Shown: piece by piece, positions 12,742-20,966 of the stretch
Position numbering within the stretch: the stretch's first letter is position 1
Layout of the letters: every line of letters begins with the position of its first letter
From: a virus
Length of the DNA: 29,007 nt
IMG/VR virus record: IMGVR_UViG_3300042540_000182
Coordinates: 1-29,007 of that record
Reading direction: 5' to 3' (one strand)
Notes under the pieces: generated by a model
Databases searched by the model: none
Told to the model about the DNA's origin: nothing
Seen by the model: only the letters and a program-made list of their open reading frames with translations
Made by a program: the position numbers and the translations under genes

Positions 12742-13911
12742 ATGGCACAAGTAAATTTGAATACTTCAGAACTTAAAGATTTTATTAATCACATTGTATC
12801 TAATAACAGATATCTTCAGCAAAATGGAAAGATTCCAGTAGCTGTTGCTGTAGAGGGTGAGGCAGGTATCGGTAAGACAAGCACTATTCTAGAGATAGGT
12901 AAAGACCTAGGACTACATGTTGTAAAGTTAAATCTTGCACAGATAGAAGAGATTGGTGACTTGACCGGTTTTCCAATGAAAGAATTTGAAATCAAGAAAG
13001 ATGATGTAACTAAATGGGTTCCTGAGAATACTTTGCCTTTATATATCCAGAACAAGTATATTCCAACTGGTGAAAAGAGAATGACCCATGCTGCTCCTGA
13101 ATGGATTCAAGGTAAAGGTGATGGTGGTATTCTTATCCTAGATGACTATACTCGTGCTGACTCTAGATTCCTGCAAGCTTGTATGGATTTGATTGACCGT
13201 CAAGAATATATTTCATGGAAGCTTCCAAAAGACTGGCATATCATCTTGACTACGAATCCTGACAATGGTGATTACAATGTAACATCTATCGACGTTGCAC
13301 AGAAGACTCGTTTCATTACTGCAAATCTTAAGTTTGATATTGATTGCTGGGCAAAATGGGCAGAATCTGCAAACCTAGATACTCGTTGTATCAACTTCCT
13401 ATTGTTACACCCAGAGCTAGTTACTAAGGAAACTAATGCTCGTAGTATTACTACTTTCTTTAACTCTATTAGCAGCTTTGATTCTTTTGAGAATAATCTT
13501 CCAATGATTCAGTTTATTGCTGAAGGTTCTGTAGGTGATACGTTCGGTACGATGTTTACAATGTTTATCAATAATAGACTTGACAAAATGATATCTCCCA
13601 ATCAGATTCTTTTGAATCCAAACTGGGATAATGTAAAGTCAGAACTACATGATACAATTGGTTTGGGTGCATCTTATCGTGCAGATATTGCAAGCGTGAT
13701 GGCAACACGTCTAATTAACTTTACTACTAACTATAGTAACACGCAACAAGTAACAGATAAAATTCTGGAACGCGTGAAACAAGTCTCAATATCTGATGTA
13801 TTTACTAATGATATTAAGTATCATATCATTAAGAACATTATCAGTGGTAATAAAGCAAAGTTTACTAAGCTGATGATGGATCCTGAAATTGTTAAAATGG
13901 CTGTAAAATAA
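12742..13911 (+). CDS. MoxR-like AAA+ ATPase
   Basis: The 389-residue protein has Walker A GEAGIGKTS (39-47), Walker B GGILILDDYTRAD (128-140), a sensor-1-like ILTTNPDNGDY (168-178) and QKTRFI (187-192) with a possible arginine finger. The Walker B is DD rather than the usual DE, as in MoxR-type proteins, where LDE/LDD both occur. It starts one base after the VWA gene, the typical partner. Such pairs act as chaperones or metal-cofactor/assembly machines in bacteria. Substrate unknown; presence in a replication region suggests remodelling of a phage or host complex. Confidence 0.85.
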   Translation: MAQVNLNTSELKDFINHIVSNNRYLQQNGKIPVAVAVEGEAGIGKTSTILEIGKDLGLHVVKLNLAQIEEIGDLTGFPMKEFEIKKDDVTKWVPENTLPLYIQNKYIPTGEKRMTHAAPEWIQGKGDGGILILDDYTRADSRFLQACMDLIDRQEYISWKLPKDWHIILTTNPDNGDYNVTSIDVAQKTRFITANLKFDIDCWAKWAESANLDTRCINFLLLHPELVTKETNARSITTFFNSISSFDSFENNLPMIQFIAEGSVGDTFGTMFTMFINNRLDKMISPNQILLNPNWDNVKSELHDTIGLGASYRADIASVMATRLINFTTNYSNTQQVTDKILERVKQVSISDVFTNDIKYHIIKNIISGNKAKFTKLMMDPEIVKMAVK

Positions 13912-13917
13912 TAAACC

Positions 13918-15006
13918 ATGCAGAGAAGTCAAAGATTAACAGAAGAACAATTAGGTAGATTAAAGTTTATTGAAGGGTCTGGTCTTATGATCAGACCCGG
14001 TATGCATTATAATATCCATTTCATTAATGAGGATACTTATAAGAAGTTAGATAAAATGTTTAAGTCGTATGCTGACATAACTAGTATACAAAAAGATGCA
14101 AAAGGATTTATCTTACCAAAGAATAATCTTAAGAAGGATGACATTAAAGAGATATGCAAGCGTTATGATCTTAAAATAACTAATGATATAAGCAAAGCAG
14201 ATTTCTTTATTGGCAATGATCATGTGTCTACATATGTATCCATGCATGATATTTCTACAGATTCTAGATGTCTTCTTACAGAGGGTTACGGTACGCATAT
14301 TCTGACGTATGATTATATGGGCCTTGATATAAAGAATCAATTCATAAACTTTATGTCCCAAAGATCATCAGCTAGTGCAGATCTTTTAAATGAGCAGACC
14401 TGTGTAGTATATACTAAAGAGATTAATAGTAGGTATGAGGAATGGACTGCCTATAGTTATGAGCGTAATCTACGTTATATTTCAGACGATGGTCTTTTTA
14501 TTCTGTATAAAATGCTTTCTAAAAAGATTCCTATTATTAGTGTAGATAGCTTATTCAAAGGTATTGATAAGGTAACTATCGATAAGGATATCCATGATAC
14601 TCTAGCGATGATGCTTCGTGGATCAGATGAAGATAAAGCCGTGGCTATGAACATGTTATATAACTGTAACATTGATGAGTCATACTATTACATCTGGAAG
14701 TTATTGAGGGAAATTTCTTATACCATTACTTATTATAAACATCGTAATACTAAGGCACATAAAACATTCATGCACAATGTTGGTCATTTAAATCATACGG
14801 ATAACATTGAAGCACTTGAACAATTCAAAACCAAAGGATGCCTGACCCCAGAAATCTATATTGAATTATCTGAGAAGATTATCAATAGAGTAAAGAGCTA
14901 TGGTGTAATTGAAGAAGTGGAAAAGAACAATGTACTTAGAGTAAACGTTGAAATAATTCCATACGAAGAATATATGCAACCTAAAAACGAAACAGCAGAT
15001 GTTTGA
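13918..15006 (+). CDS. hypothetical protein in the replication block
   Basis: A 362-residue protein starting MQRSQRLTEEQLGRL. The N-terminal part alternates strands and helices (IRPGMHYNIHFI, DIKEICKRYDLKITND); the middle is Tyr/Arg-rich (YEEWTAYSYERNLRYI); the C-terminal part is helical, with an acidic end (VNVEIIPYEEYMQPKNETADV is the last segment). I do not recognise the family or any catalytic motif. It stands between the MoxR gene and the PD-(D/E)XK nuclease, overlapping the latter by 8 nt. Confidence 0.8.
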   Translation: MQRSQRLTEEQLGRLKFIEGSGLMIRPGMHYNIHFINEDTYKKLDKMFKSYADITSIQKDAKGFILPKNNLKKDDIKEICKRYDLKITNDISKADFFIGNDHVSTYVSMHDISTDSRCLLTEGYGTHILTYDYMGLDIKNQFINFMSQRSSASADLLNEQTCVVYTKEINSRYEEWTAYSYERNLRYISDDGLFILYKMLSKKIPIISVDSLFKGIDKVTIDKDIHDTLAMMLRGSDEDKAVAMNMLYNCNIDESYYYIWKLLREISYTITYYKHRNTKAHKTFMHNVGHLNHTDNIEALEQFKTKGCLTPEIYIELSEKIINRVKSYGVIEEVEKNNVLRVNVEIIPYEEYMQPKNETADV

Positions 15007-15958
15007 TCCCCAAGCAGAAGATAGATTTTATGAGAACAAGTTTTATTTCAGTTACTCTGGATTAAATAAGTTATTGTATTCACCGTCTATATTTTATAAG
15101 CATTACATTTTAAATCAGCAGGAAGACAGAACAGATACACATCTTGTAGAGGGCAGGCTATTGCACTGCCTTCTGCTTGATGCAGAATCATTTGATAAGC
15201 AATTTGTTCTTGCTTCCGGATCTATACCTACAGGTCCAACCAAGCAGGTAATAGATCGTGTATTTAGAAGTGCTGTAGAACAGAGACGTACAGATGAATC
15301 AATGTCAAGTTTTCAGAGCGAAATACTTGACATCCTTAGAGATATTAATTTTCATCAGAGACTTAAAACAGATGAGCAGAGAATAGAAAAAATCCTGACG
15401 GATGATGCCATTAGTTATTTTGAGTTCCTGAAGAACAGATCTGGCAAGGATGTTATTGATGAAGATATGTACACTAGAGCAAAGGCTTCAGTAGAGGTTA
15501 TTAGAAGTAACCAGATGGCTATGGATACTTTGTCTGGTGATCGTGTAGAAAGCGAGATTATGTTAAATTGTACTATTAGTGATTATCCTTTTGGTATTAA
15601 AGGTATTGTAGATAGGATTATAGAAAAGGATTCTAAGGTCACAATTTGCGACCTTAAAACTACTAATAAGACTATTAGTGATTTTGCAGATACAGTTGAG
15701 TACTATAACTATTGGATGCAGGCAGCAATCTATACAGAGCTTGTTGCATGTACCAGGCAGATTGATCCATCAGAAATCAGCTTTAGTTTTTTAGTAATCG
15801 ATAAATATCAGCAGGTTTATGTATTTGATGTTGAAAAAAATACTATGTTATTATGGAGAGAAAAACTTAAAGGCAAGCTTGACGTAGCAAAATATCATTA
15901 TGACAATCGATATTATGCTTTACCTCATGAGTTTGCAACAGGTAAAATCACCCTATAA
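14999..15958 (+). CDS. PD-(D/E)XK superfamily nuclease, RecB/Cas4-like
   Basis: The 319-residue protein shows the RecB-type nuclease signature: LVEGRLLHCLLL (49-60) with Glu51, IKGIVDRII (200-208) with catalytic Asp205, TICDLKTTNK (215-224) with Asp218/Lys220, and YYNYWMQAAIYTEL (235-248) containing the QxxxY motif. Enzymes of this kind resect or trim DNA ends as exonucleases, needed for recombination and packaging of phage DNA. It can be the nuclease partner of the Sak4-like ATPase and SSB. It overlaps its upstream neighbour by 8 nt and lies directly before a conserved hypothetical gene. Confidence 0.85.
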   Translation: MFDPQAEDRFYENKFYFSYSGLNKLLYSPSIFYKHYILNQQEDRTDTHLVEGRLLHCLLLDAESFDKQFVLASGSIPTGPTKQVIDRVFRSAVEQRRTDESMSSFQSEILDILRDINFHQRLKTDEQRIEKILTDDAISYFEFLKNRSGKDVIDEDMYTRAKASVEVIRSNQMAMDTLSGDRVESEIMLNCTISDYPFGIKGIVDRIIEKDSKVTICDLKTTNKTISDFADTVEYYNYWMQAAIYTELVACTRQIDPSEISFSFLVIDKYQQVYVFDVEKNTMLLWREKLKGKLDVAKYHYDNRYYALPHEFATGKITL

Positions 15959-15960
15959 AC

Positions 15961-16512
15961 ATGATAACTAAACTGTATACTGAATATATCCAAAAGTCTA
16001 GATTATTTATATATCCACTATTGGATATTAGAAAAGGTTCTGAGGCTGTTCCAATTGAGAGTTACATCAGTTGGACCGGTCTTCATGATCCTGAAGATAA
16101 GAAGTTCGTATGTGTATATCACTTGAGGGACGATGATGTATTTAGAAGATTTGAAAAGAATAAACTTACCAGCAATAAACTTTTCCATTCTTTCTATGAG
16201 ACAACAAACGATGAAGGTGTGTATGTTTTTGATATGTCTAGTTATAAACACGACTGGGAACAATTCTTAGCTGGCAAGTATTCTCATATGACTACTGATA
16301 CTAAGAATAAAATCCTTAAGTTTTTTATGGCTAATAAGTCTAATTATCATCAAATAAACAGCTATCTAAATCCCGAAATTTACTATGAGCAATATGCTAA
16401 CTTACTGAATGTCAGTGAAAAGATTCTACGTGATGTTGGCGAGTTATGTTCAAAGCCAGATTTAAAGAAAGAAAATTTGAAAGCAAAGGTTAAATCTATA
16501 TCTTTGTTCTAG
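15961..16512 (+). CDS. hypothetical protein with C-terminal ISLF
   Basis: A 183-residue protein starting MITKLYTEYIQKSRLFIYPLLDI. The first half looks alpha/beta (ISWTGLHDPEDKKFVCVYHL); the second half is helical and basic. The last residues are KSISLF, resembling the xLF ending of sliding-clamp-binding motifs but without the Gln. The gene sits two bases after the nuclease gene and two genes before the polymerase. Family not recognised; a replication accessory role is suggested by position only. Confidence 0.8.
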   Translation: MITKLYTEYIQKSRLFIYPLLDIRKGSEAVPIESYISWTGLHDPEDKKFVCVYHLRDDDVFRRFEKNKLTSNKLFHSFYETTNDEGVYVFDMSSYKHDWEQFLAGKYSHMTTDTKNKILKFFMANKSNYHQINSYLNPEIYYEQYANLLNVSEKILRDVGELCSKPDLKKENLKAKVKSISLF

Positions 16513-16530
16513 TATCCTTAAAAAACCAAC

Positions 16531-16902
16531 ATGAATAATATGATGTTATTTACGTCTAGTTGGAAAAACACTAAGACGTTTAAGTTAATTCCTACAACGG
16601 CAGACTGTCCATTTGTAGAATGTATCTTTGATCCGCAAGTTAAAGTTCTAGCCATAATTGGTAAAAACAAAAAGGATCAATTTCACTTAATCCCTAAGCT
16701 AGATCTTAATGGTGATCCTGAACCAAGAAAGAATCCAAGATCAGCTGATAAAATTGTAAAGGAAGAAAGAAGAACTCTTGAAACATATCAAGAGTATTAT
16801 CTGGAAGAAAGACCTGAGATTGAAGCATTTGTAACCCATTTTGCATTTAACTCAGATGCTTATGATTTCAAAAAGTATTTTGAAACAGAGGTAACAGAAT
16901 AA
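16531..16902 (+). CDS. hypothetical protein upstream of the polymerase
   Basis: A 123-residue protein. The N-terminal half is beta-rich (TFKLIPTTADCPFVECIFDP, VLAIIGKNKKDQFHLIPKL), followed by a basic linker (PRKNPRSADKIVKEERR) and a helical acidic end. No motif is recognised. The start is preceded by AAAAAACCAAC, the same short leader ending as at the gene at 318. It ends six bases before the polymerase start, so co-expression is likely. Confidence 0.75.
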   Translation: MNNMMLFTSSWKNTKTFKLIPTTADCPFVECIFDPQVKVLAIIGKNKKDQFHLIPKLDLNGDPEPRKNPRSADKIVKEERRTLETYQEYYLEERPEIEAFVTHFAFNSDAYDFKKYFETEVTE

Positions 16903-16908
16903 TGACTA

Positions 16909-18897
16909 ATGAATCATTGGATTATAGACTATGAGACATTAGTAGATTGTACTGTTTTATGTGCTCAGCACTATAAAAATCCTGAAGATTTAAAGGTATT
17001 TGTTGTATCTAGGCTTCGCAATGATATACAGAAGCTGTATCTATTCCTTGTAGATAATGTAATTGATGACCAGTTCCATATCAGTTTTAACGGTATGGGA
17101 TTCGACAATCAAATTACAACATTTATAATGAGTCGTTTTGGTGTTGGTATTTATGATACCATGAACGGGCAAGATATAGCTGCTGAGGTATATGAAGAAG
17201 CACAAAGAATTATCAGTGAGCAAGATTTCAAATCTAGTTGGAAGAAAAATGTAATAAACAGCATTGATCTTTATAAACTAAATCACTGGGATAATCCTGC
17301 AAAGAAGTCTAGCTTAAAGTGGATACAGTATAGCATGGATTGGTATAACATTCAAGAGATGCCTATTCATCATACTACATCTATTACAAAACAAGAACAG
17401 CTAGATACCATTATTCAGTATTGTATTAATGACGTTAAGTCTACCACTAAAATATATCAGCTTAGTACAAGTCAGATAGCTTTACGGAAAGCACTGACAA
17501 AAGAATATGATATTGATATGTTTAGTGCATCTGAACCTAGAATATCTAAGCTTTTATTCATGCACTTCTTAAGTAAGAAGACAGGTATGAGTAAGTGGGA
17601 ACTAGGTCAGCTCCGGACAAGGAGAGAAACAATAGACATAGGTAGCATAATACTGCCCTACATTAAGTTTAAACATCCTGAATTTAAGAGTATACTAGAT
17701 AAGTTTAAATCCATAGTTCTTGATACAAGAAATACAAAAGGTGGATTCAAATATTCTATTACACATAAGGGTGTTAAAACTGACTTTGGTTTGGGTGGTA
17801 TTCATGGTGCAACATCTCCAGGTATTTATGAGGCTAAAGACGGAATGATTATAATGACTAGTGACGTTACTAGTTTCTATCCTAATCTAGCCATCATGAA
17901 TAAATGGTCACCAGCACATTTACCTAAGGAAGAATTTTGTGAGCAGTACCAATGGTTCTTTGAGGAAAGGAAAAAGATACCGAAGAAAGATCCTAGAAAT
18001 TATGTTTATAAGATCATTCTGAATAGTACCTATGGTCTTAGCAATGACGAGAATAGTTTCTTGTATGATCCTGAGTTTACTATGCGCATTACTGTAAATG
18101 GTCAGCTTTGTTTGACTATGTTATATGAGATGCTTAGCACTGGAATCCCTGGGTCAATTCCTATTATGCAGAATACAGATGGTCTTGAGATGATGATACC
18201 AGCACATTATAAAGACAAGTATCTGGAAATCTGTGCAGAATGGGAGAAGCTAACGAAACTAAATCTAGAGCATGATCAGTACAATAAAATGATACTTGCT
18301 GATGTAAACAATTACATTGCTGTACATAAAACTAAATCATGTTCTAAGGAAGAGTGGGAAAACTTGAGGTCGCAAAGTCCACATTATATATTTACCCAAG
18401 ACAAAGATTGCTATTATTATAACGCAACTAAGTGCAAGGGTAGATTTGAATTCTCGGATCTAGCTCTTCACAAGAATAAAAGTTTCCTGATTATCCCTAA
18501 AGCTATTTATTATTACTTCGTTCATGATGTACTACCAGAACATTATTTACGAGACAATAAAAATATATTTGATTATTGTGCAGGTGTAAAGGCTAAGGGT
18601 GAATGGAAATTTGTTGAGACTTGTGTCGTTGGAGTAGAAAGAATAAGTAAAGAGCTACAGAAAATAGTACGATACTATGTTTCAAACAAAGGTTGTAAAA
18701 TAGTAAAACGTAATACTGCAGACGGCAGAGAAATACAAACAGAATCAGGTAGATGGCAGCAGAAAGTATTTAACGAGTATGTAGATCTTGCCTGGTCTGA
18801 TTACGATCTAAATGAAAAGTATTATATAGATCGTATCTATAAAGAGATTAGTAATATTACTAGGTCTCAAAACCAATATCAATTAACACTTTTTTAG
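16909..18897 (+). CDS. family B DNA polymerase with 3'-5' exonuclease
   Basis: The 662-residue polymerase begins with a DEDDy exonuclease: Exo I DYET (7-10), Exo II NGMGFDNQ (61-68), Exo III YCIND (171-175). GLGGIHG (294-300) matches the YxGG region. The palm has motif A SDVTSFYPN (318-326), motif B KIILNSTYG (368-376) and motif C QNTDGLEM (421-428), where the first Asp of the usual DTD is Asn. It copies the phage genome. The C terminus ends QYQLTLF, a textbook bacterial sliding-clamp-binding peptide, as in E. coli Pol II. The gene is short for the family (typically 550-900) but complete. It precedes the gene at 18899 by one base. Confidence 0.92.
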   Translation: MNHWIIDYETLVDCTVLCAQHYKNPEDLKVFVVSRLRNDIQKLYLFLVDNVIDDQFHISFNGMGFDNQITTFIMSRFGVGIYDTMNGQDIAAEVYEEAQRIISEQDFKSSWKKNVINSIDLYKLNHWDNPAKKSSLKWIQYSMDWYNIQEMPIHHTTSITKQEQLDTIIQYCINDVKSTTKIYQLSTSQIALRKALTKEYDIDMFSASEPRISKLLFMHFLSKKTGMSKWELGQLRTRRETIDIGSIILPYIKFKHPEFKSILDKFKSIVLDTRNTKGGFKYSITHKGVKTDFGLGGIHGATSPGIYEAKDGMIIMTSDVTSFYPNLAIMNKWSPAHLPKEEFCEQYQWFFEERKKIPKKDPRNYVYKIILNSTYGLSNDENSFLYDPEFTMRITVNGQLCLTMLYEMLSTGIPGSIPIMQNTDGLEMMIPAHYKDKYLEICAEWEKLTKLNLEHDQYNKMILADVNNYIAVHKTKSCSKEEWENLRSQSPHYIFTQDKDCYYYNATKCKGRFEFSDLALHKNKSFLIIPKAIYYYFVHDVLPEHYLRDNKNIFDYCAGVKAKGEWKFVETCVVGVERISKELQKIVRYYVSNKGCKIVKRNTADGREIQTESGRWQQKVFNEYVDLAWSDYDLNEKYYIDRIYKEISNITRSQNQYQLTLF

Positions 18898-18898
18898 A

Positions 18899-19780
18899 AT
18901 GAGCAGAACATTGCCAAAAGGTATAACCCGTTCCTTCCTGGAGCAGGTTCCTATACCGAATCATGGAGGTAGATATACTCCTATTAGTCACAAGTCTATT
19001 ATTGACAAGAGTCTTGGGACAATTGTAAACAAAGGTTTTAATATCAAAGACGAATTGTATGCTTCTAGCTACTCAGGTAATGTAGCTATGGGTAAAATTC
19101 TTTTGGATTACGGTACAGATCCAGATTTGAAGATGATGTTTGTATGGGGTAACTCATATGATAAATCAACAAGATTCAAGTGTGGTATCGGTGCCTACGT
19201 AGCAAAGACAAATACTTATGTATTTGCCGGACATCTATCCAACTTTGCTAGAAAACACACAGGTAATGCTGACCAGTTAGCTGTAGAAATGATTGAGACA
19301 CAGCTTAATCAAGCTAACATCTTCTACAACTATTTGTGTTCTAGTAAGAATTCAATGATTCAAAAAGAACTTACACTTAAGCAGATGTCTGAAATCATTG
19401 GTGTATTGTTTATTGAAGAAGAGGTTCTTAATAAAGAACAAGTATCCCAAATCAAGGACATGCTGTGTGGTAAAGTAAAGTTATTTGATGAATACTCTGA
19501 GAATAATCTTTGGAACTTCTACAACATCATTGGTATAGCATTAAGAGCTTCACATCCTAAGACATGGTTTGAGGATCAGAGCAGAGTGCATGCTTACATT
19601 ATGAATAATGTTGTTAGTGTAGCACCACCAGTTGTAATTCCTCAGATTGAACAAGAGCAAGTTCCTGAGAATCAAATGAATATATTTGATGTCATTGACG
19701 AAACAGAACCTGCTATAAATTCTGATGAGATTCTTAGTATCTTTGACGACAATAGTCCATTAGAGCTTCCTGAACTTTAA
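18899..19780 (+). CDS. conserved hypothetical protein with internal clamp-like motif
   Basis: A 293-residue protein starting MSRTLPKGITRSFLEQ. The middle (MFVWGNSYDKSTRFKCGIGAYV, residues 80-101) loosely recalls the NSHDGS region of DUF932 phage/plasmid proteins. An acidic, Pro-rich C-terminal tail (about 240-293) carries NQMNIFD (258-264), which fits a sliding-clamp-binding peptide, and the repeat-like SIFDDNS. It follows the polymerase by one base and ends the long replication unit at a terminator. Possible polymerase accessory or clamp-interacting protein; not proven. Confidence 0.75.
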   Translation: MSRTLPKGITRSFLEQVPIPNHGGRYTPISHKSIIDKSLGTIVNKGFNIKDELYASSYSGNVAMGKILLDYGTDPDLKMMFVWGNSYDKSTRFKCGIGAYVAKTNTYVFAGHLSNFARKHTGNADQLAVEMIETQLNQANIFYNYLCSSKNSMIQKELTLKQMSEIIGVLFIEEEVLNKEQVSQIKDMLCGKVKLFDEYSENNLWNFYNIIGIALRASHPKTWFEDQSRVHAYIMNNVVSVAPPVVIPQIEQEQVPENQMNIFDVIDETEPAINSDEILSIFDDNSPLELPEL

Positions 19781-19787
19781 TTAACCA

Positions 19788-19819
19788 GGGGAGGGGCATA
19801 AAATCCCTCCCCATACTTT
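19788..19819 (+). terminator. terminator-like hairpin after the polymerase unit
   Basis: GGGGAGGG (19788-19795) pairs perfectly with CCCTCCCC (19805-19812) across a nine-base loop. The following ATACTTTAACT is only a weak T tract, so termination may be partial. It separates the polymerase unit from the nucleotide-metabolism genes. Confidence 0.7.
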
Positions 19820-19826
19820 AACTACT

Positions 19827-20237
19827 ATGAACTTCGAAGAGTTTGAACAGATGTCATTGCATAGTCTTGCTGAGATTATGGAAAGATTTCACAAGAAGAA
19901 TGCTGAATATGCATCTACAGAAGATGTATTTTCTAATTTTAAAAGAGCGGCAGGAGGACTGTCCTACCATTGTAAAGCTGAGCAGGTAGCATGGGAATAT
20001 GCTGTTAAACACCTGCAGTCTGTAAAAGATATGATTGCTTCAGAGACATCAACAGCTGAGGCAATAGATGAAAAGATTGGTGATGTAATTGCTTACATGC
20101 TAATCATAAAGGGTATGTTATATAAAAGAATTAATCATAATCCTAATTATCCAGACTATGAGGGTGTAAGTGATAATCTTTGGAGTAGTTCCGAATGCCT
20201 GCATGATAAATTAATTTATACCCTTAAATCCGAGTAG
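19827..20237 (+). CDS. all-alpha NTP-pyrophosphatase/Nmad1-like protein
   Basis: A 136-residue helical protein. KKNAEYASTEDVFSNFKRAA (23-42) follows the pattern K-N-x-[ED]-Y...D...NFK of DUF1599/nucleotide-modification-associated domain 1 proteins, and EKIGDVIAYMLI (82-93) supplies the second acidic ExxxD site; together they suggest Mg-dependent NTP binding in the MazG-like superfamily. Such phage proteins limit or modify nucleotide pools. The C-terminal Cys and Trp-rich stretch (NLWSSSECLH) is outside the core. The gene begins after the hairpin at 19788 and is five bases from the next. Confidence 0.65.
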   Translation: MNFEEFEQMSLHSLAEIMERFHKKNAEYASTEDVFSNFKRAAGGLSYHCKAEQVAWEYAVKHLQSVKDMIASETSTAEAIDEKIGDVIAYMLIIKGMLYKRINHNPNYPDYEGVSDNLWSSSECLHDKLIYTLKSE

Positions 20238-20242
20238 TTGAT

Positions 20243-20623
20243 ATGAGAGATTATATTGAAATGGTTGGTGATTTCCACACAGTATTTGACCAAAAAGACG
20301 GAAATAAACCAAGACTAATTAGTACTAATGAAGGTAAATTAAGATATTCTCTACAAGCTGAGGAGAATAATGAATACCTAGAAGCTGTAGAAGCTGGAGA
20401 TTTAGTTGGAATTGCAGATGCTTTAGGAGATCAGCTTTATATTATCTATGGTACAATCCTTAAACACGGTCTTCAGCACAAGATCGAGGAAGTATTTAGA
20501 GAAATTCATAGATCTAATATGAGTAAATTAGGTGCTGATGGCAAACCAATTTATAGAGAAGATGGTAAAATATTGAAAGGTCCTTCGTATTTTCGTCCTA
20601 ATATTAAAGCTATAATAGAATGA
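20243..20623 (+). CDS. MazG-like nucleotide pyrophosphohydrolase
   Basis: The 126-residue protein has QAEENNEYLEA (38-48), giving the ExxE metal site (Glu41/Glu44), and ADALGDQLYIIYG (58-70), giving the second acidic pair (Asp59/Asp63), both typical of MazG/phosphoribosyl-ATP pyrophosphohydrolase-like folds. The C-terminal RSNMSKLGADGKPIYREDGK pattern (91-110) is that of the Cof-type, phage-encoded MazG family. The enzyme hydrolyses (d)NTPs to monophosphates and pyrophosphate; specificity is not visible. It follows a related all-alpha protein by five bases and overlaps the next gene by 4 nt. Confidence 0.8.
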   Translation: MRDYIEMVGDFHTVFDQKDGNKPRLISTNEGKLRYSLQAEENNEYLEAVEAGDLVGIADALGDQLYIIYGTILKHGLQHKIEEVFREIHRSNMSKLGADGKPIYREDGKILKGPSYFRPNIKAIIE

Positions 20624-20904
20624 AACAACCAACAATCCAAATCCATGATTCAAAAAGAAGAATCATGGTAATCAATGAAGAAACTGGTGAGAAAGAAAGA
20701 ACAACTGTCTGTGGCTATGTTGTAAAAACAGTAGCTAAGAACGGTCAGATTCTTCAAGTATCTGAAGTATTTAACGATACTAAAGCAGTTAAAACACACA
20801 TCAGGGCAATGATGGTTGCCTGGTGTTCTGATGAAATACTTGTAAGTATCGTTGATAAAACAAAAGAAACTAAGTTTAGCAAATTTGCTACAACTTTAGT
20901 GTGA
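20620..20904 (+). CDS. small protein, possibly YegP/DUF1508-like
   Basis: A 94-residue basic protein. A beta-rich start (IQIHDSKRRIMVINE) precedes GYVVKTVAKNGQILQVSEVFNDTKAVKTHI (33-62), whose ANGQ-xLxxSExFxxxxAxxxxI shape recalls the DUF1508 (YegP) repeat; this is a loose match. The last gene on the + strand before the convergence point, it is followed by the strong terminator at 20938. Overlaps the pyrophosphohydrolase by 4 nt (ATGA). Confidence 0.6.
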   Translation: MKQPTIQIHDSKRRIMVINEETGEKERTTVCGYVVKTVAKNGQILQVSEVFNDTKAVKTHIRAMMVAWCSDEILVSIVDKTKETKFSKFATTLV

Positions 20905-20937
20905 TCATCTGTTTTGTTATTTGTTAGAGTGGCGGAG

Positions 20938-20966
20938 AACCCCGGGTAATACCGGGGTTTTTCTTT
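20938..20966 (+). terminator. terminator at the strand-convergence point
   Basis: An eight-bp GC-rich stem AACCCCGG (20938-20945) with CCGGGGTT (20952-20959) around GTAATA is followed by TTTTCTTT. It ends the + strand units. The minus-strand basic protein stops at 20965-20967, inside the T-rich flank, so oppositely directed transcripts meet here; the T tract favours + strand termination. Confidence 0.85.

Noticed and set aside
20905-20964. tRNA or other structured RNA at the strand-convergence gap
   Set aside because: Only the terminator hairpin is present; no cloverleaf or CCA-type arms were seen here or elsewhere in the window.
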